Source: DAIQON01 sp036787835 (GTDB taxonomy: Bacteria; Patescibacteriota; Saccharimonadia; Saccharimonadales; UBA4665). From it: a DNA stretch of 47,988 bases. The stretch spans positions 1 through 47,988 of the forward strand of contig DAIQON010000009.1 in NCBI GenBank assembly GCA_036787835.1. Direction: 5' to 3'. Under the pieces are notes generated by a model that worked only from the letters and a program-made list of their open reading frames with translations, was not told where the DNA came from and did not search any database. Of the stretch, positions 32,811 through 41,281 are shown piece after piece; position 1 is the first letter of the stretch; each line of letters opens with the position of its first letter. Both the position numbers and the translations under genes were made by a program.

Positions 32811-32887
32811 GCCCCGATAGCTCAGCTGGATAGAGCAGAGGACTTCTAAGCCTAAGGTCGCAGGTTCGAATCCTGCTCGGGGTACCA
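32811..32887 (+). tRNA. tRNA-Arg (anticodon TCT)
   Basis: A 77-nt cloverleaf with encoded CCA. Acceptor GCCCCGA/TCGGGGT pairs (one G-T) and T stem GCAGG/CCTGC is perfect. The loop CTTCTAA gives anticodon TCT, reading AGA/AGG. The anticodon stem GAGGA/GCCTA has only three Watson-Crick pairs, with G-A at 27-43 and A-G at 31-39. Confidence 0.92.
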
Positions 32888-32900
32888 AACGAGATTAATT

Positions 32901-32929
32901 AGTAGACGTCAGAACCGGCGTCTACTTTT
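32901..32929 (+). terminator. Rho-independent terminator after tRNA-Arg
   Basis: AGTAGACG (32901-32908) pairs with CGTCTACT (32919-32926) around a 10-nt loop; the last stem T opens a run of TTTT. The Nudix gene's -10 box begins only a few bases later. Confidence 0.7.
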
Positions 32930-32931
32930 GT

Positions 32932-32937
32932 TATACT
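32932..32937 (+). promoter_or_regulatory. -10 box, leaderless promoter
   Basis: TATACT ends 6 nt before the ATG at 32944, directly after the tRNA terminator. Confidence 0.58.
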
Positions 32938-32943
32938 CGACCT

Positions 32944-33402
32944 ATGCGTACCATTCAAAGAGACATTGTTGCCGGTCTTGTAATCTCAAAAGATAACAAG
33001 TTTTTATTTGGAATGAAAGACCCTAATGGTGGTGGTGTTTATGCCGATTGCTGGCATACGCCAGGTGGCGGTATTGAAGAAGACGAAACTCAGCTAGAAG
33101 CGTTAGCAAGAGAAATGCATGAAGAGATGGGTATAGATATATCCCAGGCGAAAGTGACTTTATTGGATGATAAGGGCGAAGGTGAATCGGAGAAGACACT
33201 GAAAGATAGCGGTGAAATTGTTAAAGTTAGAATGAAGTTTTATGTATATAAGATTGAGTTTGATAAAGATGCTGGTGACATACAAGTTAAACCTGGAGAT
33301 GATCTCGAGAAGCTGTCCTGGACAGATCGCTCTAAGCTAAAAAATATCAAGCTAACACCACCATCAGTTGAACTTTTTTCTAGACTTGGCTGGCTGGGCT
33401 AA
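32944..33402 (+). CDS. Nudix hydrolase
   Basis: A 152-residue Mg-dependent pyrophosphohydrolase. The complete Nudix box spans residues 42-64, from G42 through E48 to REMHEEMG (56-63). The neighbourhood (CWHTPGGGIE) is like MutT/NADH-pyrophosphatase-type enzymes that clean up damaged nucleotides or dinucleotides. The C-terminal half is strand-rich and ends PPSVELFSRLGW. It has its own leaderless promoter. The substrate cannot be told from the sequence. Confidence 0.88.
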   Translation: MRTIQRDIVAGLVISKDNKFLFGMKDPNGGGVYADCWHTPGGGIEEDETQLEALAREMHEEMGIDISQAKVTLLDDKGEGESEKTLKDSGEIVKVRMKFYVYKIEFDKDAGDIQVKPGDDLEKLSWTDRSKLKNIKLTPPSVELFSRLGWLG

Positions 33403-33467
33403 AGACTAGCGCTGCTCTAACTTCGTTAATGATGCTGTACCGATTAATTTATTAGCTTATCAAACGA

Positions 33468-36380
33468 CTATTTTAGATTATCGCCACTGGTATAGATACC
33501 GCCATGTAGAGTCCTGCTCGGAAGAACAGGCCCGGCATAACCCGGAGGAACGGTGGCTGATCTCGTTACAATTGCCTTCTCAAATGTATTGGAGTCCGTC
33601 AGCTGCAGATCATACATTCTTTCTTTCTTAGCTGCCTCAACTATTGGCCCCGCAGAAGCACTTACCCCAGATGCAGTTACCTGTGTGTCACTTGCCCCAC
33701 CTGTACCAGCAGCTAATCCTGCCTGAGTTTGCATTTCGTGAGATGCAGCATCAAATAATTCATAGGTCATAGCAAGATTTTGAGCTTGTTCATCAGTTAA
33801 GCTTCCACCGCTTGCAAGAACAGACTCGTAGCGTTTCTGATTTTTAAGTGATTTTTCCCAGTCCTCGGTACGAACATCGCTAAGCCTGAATGATGGACGA
33901 GTTACGTTTGTGTCTCTTAGGTACTTGCCATAAGCATCATCGTCTCTGCCAATATCCTTATGTACAACTCTTCCTGTCGAAGCATCTAGTGAAGGCTCTG
34001 CATACCTTAAGGCACCAAACTGACCCTTGTGCGGATAAGTTGCCCCCAGCCAGTTGCCTTTAATTTGACCTTCATCCCATTTGCCCTCTTCTGCGTTTCT
34101 GTCAAATGCAAAGCTCATTGCCTTGGCATCATTATTGGTTAGCGCCTTCTGCGTTGTATAGGCAAGACCTTGGGTTATAGCATGTTGAGAACCACCATAG
34201 AGTGATTTCCCTTTATTATAAAGCTGATTAGATATTTCCTTACCCTTACTATTAAAGTATTTTCTTTCACCATACGCACCGCCCACAGTTGTACCATCAA
34301 AGTTTTTCTGGCCTGCCAATAGTGAATAGCCGGCACCTGCATATAACAGATCGTCATTACCAAAACTTGAAAGAGCCTCTCTTCTCTCAGCTGCTTCTTT
34401 GTTATATCCAGCCACACGATTGTCGTTATTACCAATAAGATCTGCCGCCCTACTGACTGCACCCCTGAACCTCCTGCCCTTATAGTCTCTTGTTCCGATG
34501 GCTTTTTGTTGTTTGAATGTTAAGTCTTCACCAAGACCACGTTTAACCTTATTTCTAAGACTATTGCGATCATTAGGATTGCCCTTGATACCTTCTGTGA
34601 TTTTCTTATTTGTGTTTGCTATTGCTCCATAGATACTACCAGTTAGGCCACCGGCCATTTTAAAAGCAAAAGGAATTAAGAATAATGGCGCTATTCTTAC
34701 TACGGCAGCCATGAGTTGATTAAGCCACTCTTGACCACTTGTCATCTGCGACATAACCACTGCCCCGACATTACACATAGCAAATACGATCATCACGATC
34801 GGGTAAACCAATAGTGTTTTAAAAAGAAGATCCCACCATTTTTTAAAGTATTGCTCGGTATTCGGAAGTACATATAAAGCGAATGCTACAGGAGCTATCA
34901 TAATCAAGAATGTTAAAATAGCTATTCGAAGTGTGAGTGTGAATATTACCCCCAGCACTGCTAAAAACAACGGCAGGATGACGAAAAGCATTATTACGGC
35001 TACCGCAGGACCACCTATCCAAAATGTTGCCGCTCCAGCACCCAATAATGTTGCTAAGCCAACGCTACCACTAATCCCACCAAAACTTTGATACCACTGC
35101 CCTGTAGCTTTAAAAGGTTGGCTAATTAAATCGCTAATTCCATTTGCTACAACATTGGTTATGTCGATAAGCCCTGCAACTATATAAATAGATAGGTTGA
35201 TCAGAATAACTGCTAGCAGTATTCGTGGTAACATTTTTTTAACAGTATAGGCTTCAATTAGACCGCCGCCTACGGCTTCTGCAATAATTGCCGCGAGCAA
35301 TGCTACCACCACTAATATGTTGCCATATATCCTGAAGCTCGACCAAACTGCGAATATTTGATCGGAAGAACTAAACGTAATCGGCGGTGGCTTTAACATG
35401 CCAGAAACTACATTTTCGAGTGCCTGTTCACCTGCTGCTATCTCTTCAATAATTCCACAAAACGCCCATGATAATGGGCCTCCACTTGTTTCGCAAGATG
35501 GAGCTGTGGTTCCACCAGCTCCACAAGCTGTGTTATTTGTAGCATTTAGTGTGCAATTGGTTTGAGTGGTCAACACTGACAAATTGGCAGGCAGCGTTTG
35601 TACGCCACCAGTTAATGTTACGTTTCCGCCAGTAAGATAAGCTACGCCACTGGCATCGTTATAATAACTTTCGAAGAAAAAGGTCTTGCTGCCACTCCTG
35701 CCAAGATCAATATTTTTAAATGAAAAGCTACCATCACCATTACTAGTTGCTGTGTGGAATAGAGCTCCACCGCTTGTGTCGGTTAGACTAGTGGCATTAT
35801 TGTAATCTGCTTGTGTCGCAAATAAATTAACATTTGATCCGTCTGGCAAAACTACATTTTTTCCATTAACTGTGTAGGATAACTTCCCCGTTAAATTACC
35901 GGTTAAGGCAGTTTGAACCCCAGAACCAGCAGATGTTTGAACTGCTAAATTTTGAGTAGCACTAGTGCCTCTACCTAGTTGATCATAACAATTTAAATCA
36001 AAATTTCCTGTTCCTTGCAAATTTCCTGTAGCCTGAATAACGTACTTGTTATTGGTGCTTTCACCAGTAGCATTACAGCCAGCGTTTGATTCGGCTCCTC
36101 TGAAGTCAACAATTGTGCCGGTATATGATCCGTTAGAATAAGTCAGCTTAAAATTCTTCGGTAGGCCGCCTGTAGTACTGTTGTAATTAACCTTGTCCGG
36201 CGCGGCGGTTACTGTCGTGTTATTGCCAGGAGTTATGCCATTGCCTGTAAGCTTGATTGTCAGAGTAAAATGTCCTAAAGCGGCAGTTCGCCCGGCGAAA
36301 AAGAACATCGAACAAAAAACACTTAAGCAAATTACGAGAGCAAAAGATAATAATAGTGACTTATTTTTATGTTTAATCAT
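33468..36380 (-). CDS. VirB6/TrbL-like type IV secretion membrane protein
   Basis: A 970-residue protein. It has a signal-like N-terminus (about 8-35) and a Thr/Asn-rich extracellular region to about 310; the part at 170-240 looks like a carboxypeptidase-regulatory-like beta domain (GDGSFSFKNIDLG). About six helices lie at 352-590, with IYGNILVVVALLAAIIAEAV, KKWWDLLFKTLLVYPIVM and RIAPLFLIPFAFKMAGG as in VirB6/TrbL proteins. A soluble C-terminus of about 370 residues has ELFDAASHEMQ near its end. VirB6 forms the inner-membrane channel part of type IV machinery. VirB4 and VirD4 are absent from the window. TATAAA ends 7 nt before the ATG. Confidence 0.78.
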   Translation of the reverse strand: MIKHKNKSLLLSFALVICLSVFCSMFFFAGRTAALGHFTLTIKLTGNGITPGNNTTVTAAPDKVNYNSTTGGLPKNFKLTYSNGSYTGTIVDFRGAESNAGCNATGESTNNKYVIQATGNLQGTGNFDLNCYDQLGRGTSATQNLAVQTSAGSGVQTALTGNLTGKLSYTVNGKNVVLPDGSNVNLFATQADYNNATSLTDTSGGALFHTATSNGDGSFSFKNIDLGRSGSKTFFFESYYNDASGVAYLTGGNVTLTGGVQTLPANLSVLTTQTNCTLNATNNTACGAGGTTAPSCETSGGPLSWAFCGIIEEIAAGEQALENVVSGMLKPPPITFSSSDQIFAVWSSFRIYGNILVVVALLAAIIAEAVGGGLIEAYTVKKMLPRILLAVILINLSIYIVAGLIDITNVVANGISDLISQPFKATGQWYQSFGGISGSVGLATLLGAGAATFWIGGPAVAVIMLFVILPLFLAVLGVIFTLTLRIAILTFLIMIAPVAFALYVLPNTEQYFKKWWDLLFKTLLVYPIVMIVFAMCNVGAVVMSQMTSGQEWLNQLMAAVVRIAPLFLIPFAFKMAGGLTGSIYGAIANTNKKITEGIKGNPNDRNSLRNKVKRGLGEDLTFKQQKAIGTRDYKGRRFRGAVSRAADLIGNNDNRVAGYNKEAAERREALSSFGNDDLLYAGAGYSLLAGQKNFDGTTVGGAYGERKYFNSKGKEISNQLYNKGKSLYGGSQHAITQGLAYTTQKALTNNDAKAMSFAFDRNAEEGKWDEGQIKGNWLGATYPHKGQFGALRYAEPSLDASTGRVVHKDIGRDDDAYGKYLRDTNVTRPSFRLSDVRTEDWEKSLKNQKRYESVLASGGSLTDEQAQNLAMTYELFDAASHEMQTQAGLAAGTGGASDTQVTASGVSASAGPIVEAAKKERMYDLQLTDSNTFEKAIVTRSATVPPGYAGPVLPSRTLHGGIYTSGDNLK

Positions 36381-36640
36381 TTACTATTTTATACCATAAA
36401 AAACGTCTCAGGATAAGCATAATCTTTAAATATAGATCATATATATTTCTTAAAGAAATTTCAGATGTAAAATATTACCATAAAATCTTTAGGATTTTAA
36501 GAAAGAATATGTACTATTTGCCCACTTTAGTGATAAGATTATATAAGCATATTAGAAATTCATCAAAACTTATTGATGATGTGAATGAGGGATCAAAATT
36601 ATTACCTTCAAGAGACCTAAATTATTGAAATAAACAACAA
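36381..36640. promoter_or_regulatory. Divergent control region of the secretion locus
   Basis: TATAAA (36393-36388, minus strand) drives the VirB6-like gene. The plus side holds small palindromes (TTTCTTAAAGAAA near 36447; AAAATC-TTTAG-GATTTT at 36483-36499) and a 39-codon open frame (36509-36628, MYYLPTLVIRLYKHIRNSSK to LNY) with a weak AAGAAAG upstream. No good -10 box close to ATG 36641 was found, so that gene probably has a long leader. Confidence 0.4.
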
Positions 36641-39073
36641 ATGGAAGTTTACGACAAAGAAAAAACTGACGACGAGTTAAGAAGCCTTACTGGTATCAGT
36701 AAAGACGAAGAGTCGGCTATGGATACGAGTGCTCATAATTCTGTTGCCCAAGATATCGCAGAACGTGAAGGCCTGACAGGATCTGGCTCCTCAGCAGAAA
36801 GTGGAAAAACTACCGATAGTAGTAATACCCCTAGTGATGAGCCGAATTTTTACGCTGGCGAAAGTGAATCAGGCAATGGTGGTGGTATAAAAAATTTCTT
36901 CTGGAGTTCTTCGCAAAGGAAGGCGGCTACACTTTTCGGTGGTGGTGGCTTGATTGCGACAATAGTATTTATAGTATTTGCCGTGATAACTTTTGCTGGA
37001 CCTGCAGAAATAATACAACTTTCGCACATTCTGCAAATACCTTTCGCACATTCTGCAAATACTGATTCTGCGCGCACTAAAGGCCTACTTAGATACGCAA
37101 GAACGGGTGAAACCGGAGAAACAAGGGTTGGCTATTTGGGGAGCAAGATATTTGGAAATTTACGAGTTCAACTAGAAGACGCCGGCATTACATTCGACAC
37201 AACAAGCTATTCCGGTAGACTTAACTCCGCAACCGTTGACCCCGAAAAAATGGCTGAAAAACTTTCTGACTTCTCTACGCTTAAAGGCATGTCACCAGCA
37301 GCACAAAAAGCCTTCATTGAAAATAAACTACAACTACCAGAAGGGTCTTTAATCGACGTAGTGGACGGAAGTGGAGCACCAACAGGCAATTTTGAAACTG
37401 CTAAGGGAGTTACTCTAGGACTTAAATCGGCCATAGCACTCAAGGACACAACCATAGCTTCACTTGATGACGGGGGCATTGTGTCGGCTATTAAAAATAG
37501 GGTTATGGGAGATTATTTGGGCATACCCTCCCTGTTTCACCCAATCAAAAGATTTATTGGGGATCCATTGAAAAATAAGGTTACTGCCATAGTTAAGCAG
37601 AAAATAGATGCAAAAAATGCCCAAGCCCAAGAAGATTCCTTAAATGACACCTTAAGCAGCCCGACACCTACTCCAGTTGAAGCTGCTGCAGAAGCAGACT
37701 TAAATAAGCAATTAAGCCCTGCAAAAAAGACCATTGGAGCAGCTGTCTTGTTAGCTTCAACAGTGTGTCTAATTAGATCCGTGGCCAAAGATGTTCCAGA
37801 TGTCAACCGAGCACTTATTGTTGCACCGGCAGTAGCTCACTCAACTTCTATGATAGCGAAGGGCAGCCAATTTCAAAATGGAAATAATATGAATTCTAGC
37901 CAACCTAACGCAGCTGTTTCGGATCTTACGGATAGTTCCACTGGTCAAAATATTTGGTCAGGTCAAGCACTCCAAGCTTTGGAGAATCCTACAAGCTACG
38001 GAGGAGTTGAAATGCCGTTAGATTTAGCTCAAGGATTTTCAACGAGTACCACGCCTTCAGGCATCGACAACAGTTTGGGTCTTGGTGGTTTTGGGGCAGC
38101 AATTTGTAGTCCCGCAGGGTTAGTAGTTCAAGCCGGAGTTGGTGTTGCTTTGCTTGTATCTGGCTTCTTTGATGCTGGAACGTCTTGGGATGTTAGAGCT
38201 GGTTTTGCAGCAGGACAAGCTGGTGAATTTGCTGCTACCTCAGGGGTATTTGCTATGATAAAGCACTATGCGGTTCAAATTCTTTCTGACCACGGGGTTG
38301 TGCCTAAAGCATTTGCAGGTGCACTTGGCGGTAATTTACTTGCTTATGGAGCACGCGAAGCAGCTAATATTGGTGCTGTTTCTTCAGGGGGTGTCGCCTT
38401 GGGTAGTAATGCGTCGACACAGCTCGGCTATCAGGAAGCAAAACAAGCGAACGATGTTTTTGAGTCAAAAAGTTTAAGTTATAAGTTATTCAATACCGAT
38501 GATCAGAAGACTTTAGCGGGTCATTTAGTTGATAATATTAACCCAAACTTTCGCCAAAATATTACTAACGTTGGGAATGGTATTTTAAGCTTTAGTTTAA
38601 TTTCTAACATGCTTAAGAATTTAGGAACTATATTTAATATGCACGTCAGTGCCGACATCTCCCAGCCATACGATTGGGGATTCCCTCAATACGGTATTCC
38701 TGACAGCTTACTCAATAACCCGGCTTACGCGGATCCATATGCAAATGCTGATGCGGTTGCAAAATTATTAGATACAACCGGTGGAACAGCAAGTCCTTAC
38801 ATAGCCAAGGCAATGGCGTGTTTTGGGGTTACTATTAGTCAGCAGAACGGCCTATGGAGCGTAGTCCCGGCAACTGACGTTAATCCGAACGATCCGGCTT
38901 ATACCGATCAAAACTGTGGCGACATCACTTCTGATCCTAACTGGGACAGTATTATTATGTTTGTCGAAGATAGTCGTAACATGGATGCAGTTTCCTGTTT
39001 TGTCGGTGGTAGCGACTCAGCACAATCCTGTACAAATTCTGGTGATCCTAACCTGGCTAGTTCAGGAAATTAG
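36641..39073 (+). CDS. Large membrane protein of the secretion locus, unknown
   Basis: An 810-residue protein I do not recognise. It has an acidic Ser/Glu-rich cytoplasmic N-terminus (1-85), a transmembrane helix (about 96-119), then a mostly extracytoplasmic body with an Ala-rich helical part and hydrophobic stretches near 366-384 and 480-510 (GFGAAICSPAGLVVQAGVGV), and a Cys-containing tail (CFVGGS). A perfect 22-bp tandem repeat sits at residues 127-141, just after the helix. It is divergent from the VirB6-like gene and followed by the three-part hydrolase 1 nt later. It may be a scaffold or pilus-associated part of the same apparatus. Confidence 0.6.
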   Translation: MEVYDKEKTDDELRSLTGISKDEESAMDTSAHNSVAQDIAEREGLTGSGSSAESGKTTDSSNTPSDEPNFYAGESESGNGGGIKNFFWSSSQRKAATLFGGGGLIATIVFIVFAVITFAGPAEIIQLSHILQIPFAHSANTDSARTKGLLRYARTGETGETRVGYLGSKIFGNLRVQLEDAGITFDTTSYSGRLNSATVDPEKMAEKLSDFSTLKGMSPAAQKAFIENKLQLPEGSLIDVVDGSGAPTGNFETAKGVTLGLKSAIALKDTTIASLDDGGIVSAIKNRVMGDYLGIPSLFHPIKRFIGDPLKNKVTAIVKQKIDAKNAQAQEDSLNDTLSSPTPTPVEAAAEADLNKQLSPAKKTIGAAVLLASTVCLIRSVAKDVPDVNRALIVAPAVAHSTSMIAKGSQFQNGNNMNSSQPNAAVSDLTDSSTGQNIWSGQALQALENPTSYGGVEMPLDLAQGFSTSTTPSGIDNSLGLGGFGAAICSPAGLVVQAGVGVALLVSGFFDAGTSWDVRAGFAAGQAGEFAATSGVFAMIKHYAVQILSDHGVVPKAFAGALGGNLLAYGAREAANIGAVSSGGVALGSNASTQLGYQEAKQANDVFESKSLSYKLFNTDDQKTLAGHLVDNINPNFRQNITNVGNGILSFSLISNMLKNLGTIFNMHVSADISQPYDWGFPQYGIPDSLLNNPAYADPYANADAVAKLLDTTGGTASPYIAKAMACFGVTISQQNGLWSVVPATDVNPNDPAYTDQNCGDITSDPNWDSIIMFVEDSRNMDAVSCFVGGSDSAQSCTNSGDPNLASSGN
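37019..37062 (+). repeat. Perfect 22-bp direct tandem repeat inside a CDS
   Basis: Two adjacent identical 22-mers (37019-37040 and 37041-37062) begin CTTTCGCACATT and end CTGCAAATAC. As 22 is not a multiple of 3, the copies are read in different frames: LSHILQI, then PFAHSANT. Removing one copy would shift the frame and end it at a TAG near 37172. Confidence 0.9.
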
Positions 39074-39074
39074 T

Positions 39075-41240
39075 ATGAAGAAAATTCAAATGTCTAAATA
39101 TATAAACCGACTAGTTTTTATCACTATTGCCTTTACGCTAACGATCATTCAAGTATTTGGCGCGACTGCTAGCGCCGACCTTAGTGCTTCACAAACAGCA
39201 GCATTTTCCGAAGGAGCTACTTACCTTGATACTAGTGTTTGCGACACGGGCGGGAGTAACACCGCAAGCGCTACAAGCACTACTTCAAGTTCAAACTCAA
39301 CCGGTACGGTCACTGCTACTGACGTTAGCTACAGTGATTCGTCTCGTGGCAATAGACAAGTAGGAGCAACTGTCTACAGCCCAGGTGATGGAAAACCACA
39401 TCCCTTAATAATATTTGCTCCGGGTAGATTTCAGAATTCAACAAATACCGGTTTCTATACAAGATACTTAAATTCCATAGCCCAAAAAGGATTTGTAGTT
39501 GCGGGCGCAAACTTCCCTGACAATAACAGTTACGGAGCTGTACCGAACGACGCTGCAGATATTAAATTTCTAATCACCCAAGTTGAAGCAGACTCTAAAT
39601 TCTCGTCAAGTATAAATACTGCCAATGGAGTAGGTTTGATTGGTCATTCAGATGGTGGTATGGTTGCCATGTTGGATGGATATGCCTCAGGGCTTAGCGA
39701 TCCTAGAATTACTGCCATAATGGCAGAAGATGGTGCTTGGTATCCTGGATACAATCAAGTTAGCGGACCACCATTACTCTTAATGCATGGCTCTAATGAC
39801 ACTATTCAAAATATATCATCTAGTCAGTCTTTATTCGCTAGCACCCAAGGTCCCTACCAGGGTTTTGCAACTGTGCTAGGAGCAGATCATTATCACTACA
39901 TAGTAGATACAACCTCACAATATATTCCAGCTGTAGATGGTTTAACTACTGCCTTCTTTAATAGAGTACTGGGTGGTGATATTTCCAGTGCTTCAAGTCT
40001 TAGTGGAATTGCTCAACAATACCCTGGCTTAGTAAGTTTTCAAGAACACGGTAACGAGACTTCTATAGTTGGTAAGGCCGGTATATCGACTGGCAGCGGG
40101 TCATCTCAATGCTGTGGCGCAAGTGTTGGAGGCCCATCCCAAGGTGGGCCTTTGATTGACGTACAGTTCCCACAGGTAGCCGACACCGCAGCTTTGGCCA
40201 CAAATATAGATAACTATGTTAAGTCAACTCAGCCCAGTTCACCTTTCGTTGGAATGGGGGCAATTTTCGTAGAAGCCGGCCAGAAATACGGAGTTAACCC
40301 TGCCTTAATGGTAGCAATAGCTCAAAAGGAATCTAGTCTAGGATTAAATCAAGACAGTGGATCTTACGATGCTTGGGGCCTAACCGCTCAGGGTGATGTT
40401 GCAAATTATCCGTACCAAAATGGAGAATATTACTTCCCGTCTTGGACTATAGGTATCTATGAATCGTCTAAATACGTTGGGAATAACTATGCTATTCCTG
40501 GAAGTTCACTATATTCAACAACCGTAGAGCAACTAATGACTCATTACACACCTGGAGACATACAGAATCAGACTCAGATTACTCTAGGGATCATGAATAA
40601 AATTGTTGCCGGATTAGCCGTATCAGGTGGTGGCGGGGCAACTACCGGAGTTGTAGGTGGGGCAGTTACTGGAGTTGGAGGTGGAAGCGGCACTACAACT
40701 ACCGCAAGCTCGGGATGCGGATCAAGCTCAGCCTCTGCCTCCGGCCTAACTAATCCTTTCCCTGATGGTTGGACCCCAAACCGATTAGACATGGGTTATG
40801 ATGGAGCATTTAAAACTGAAATCGTTGCACCATGCAGTGGCACCATGTCATATGTAGATGCCGATACTGATCATTCGTCCAACGGGGGATGGGAAGGTGC
40901 ATACTTCACGCTAAAATGCTCTCAACAACCAAATGGGATTCCCACCGATACTTTTTATTTTGCAGAAGGAGTATCGCCCACAGTAACTCAGGGGCAAACA
41001 GTAACTACTGGTCAACAAATTGGAGTTCCAGGCTGGACCGGGTACTCTGAAGGTGCTGGCGGTATTGAGTGGGGATTGGCGGTTTCTAACGTTCCCAGAG
41101 AAACGTATGCTGCTAGTCTAGGTAATAGTGACTCCCCGGGATCACCGTCTAACTTATTCGTATTGTCATTTGCCAAGTGGGCCGAACAAAACTTGAATGT
41201 TGCTCCACCATCACAAACAAATCACGCAGGGGGATCATAA
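39075..41240 (+). CDS. Three-part secreted hydrolase: esterase, lysozyme-like, M23-like
   Basis: A 721-residue protein with a Sec signal (about 1-34, FGATASA) at ATG 39075. It begins 1 nt after the previous stop; the frame is open 53 codons further upstream inside the neighbour. Domain 1 (about 80-300) is an alpha/beta hydrolase with GHSDGG (Ser192), D242 and H282/H284. Domain 2 (about 390-510) is lysozyme/glucosaminidase-like (YGVNPALMVAIAQKESSLG, E419). Domain 3 (about 560-690) is M23-like but lacks ligands: RLDMGYDG where His is usual and GGIEWGLA in place of HxH. Gly/Ser/Thr linkers separate them. A cell-wall role beside the secretion genes is likely. Confidence 0.72.
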   Translation: MKKIQMSKYINRLVFITIAFTLTIIQVFGATASADLSASQTAAFSEGATYLDTSVCDTGGSNTASATSTTSSSNSTGTVTATDVSYSDSSRGNRQVGATVYSPGDGKPHPLIIFAPGRFQNSTNTGFYTRYLNSIAQKGFVVAGANFPDNNSYGAVPNDAADIKFLITQVEADSKFSSSINTANGVGLIGHSDGGMVAMLDGYASGLSDPRITAIMAEDGAWYPGYNQVSGPPLLLMHGSNDTIQNISSSQSLFASTQGPYQGFATVLGADHYHYIVDTTSQYIPAVDGLTTAFFNRVLGGDISSASSLSGIAQQYPGLVSFQEHGNETSIVGKAGISTGSGSSQCCGASVGGPSQGGPLIDVQFPQVADTAALATNIDNYVKSTQPSSPFVGMGAIFVEAGQKYGVNPALMVAIAQKESSLGLNQDSGSYDAWGLTAQGDVANYPYQNGEYYFPSWTIGIYESSKYVGNNYAIPGSSLYSTTVEQLMTHYTPGDIQNQTQITLGIMNKIVAGLAVSGGGGATTGVVGGAVTGVGGGSGTTTTASSGCGSSSASASGLTNPFPDGWTPNRLDMGYDGAFKTEIVAPCSGTMSYVDADTDHSSNGGWEGAYFTLKCSQQPNGIPTDTFYFAEGVSPTVTQGQTVTTGQQIGVPGWTGYSEGAGGIEWGLAVSNVPRETYAASLGNSDSPGSPSNLFVLSFAKWAEQNLNVAPPSQTNHAGGS

Positions 41241-41242
41241 TT

Positions 41243-41278
41243 ATGAATGCCGATTTATTTAATAAATGTGAGGTCTAG
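41243..41278 (+). CDS. Possible 11-codon linker ORF
   Basis: MNADLFNKCEV fills the gap between two operon genes: it starts 2 nt after the previous stop, has AGGGGG about 10 nt upstream and ends 3 nt before ATG 41282. It could couple translation between the flanking genes. It is too short to assign and may be chance. Confidence 0.25.
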   Translation: MNADLFNKCEV

Positions 41279-41281
41279 CAC

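Noticed and set aside
38916..39074. Upstream extension of the three-part hydrolase into the preceding gene
   Set aside because: The first 53 codons overlap a well-supported gene in another frame, and the signal peptide begins naturally at ATG 39075.
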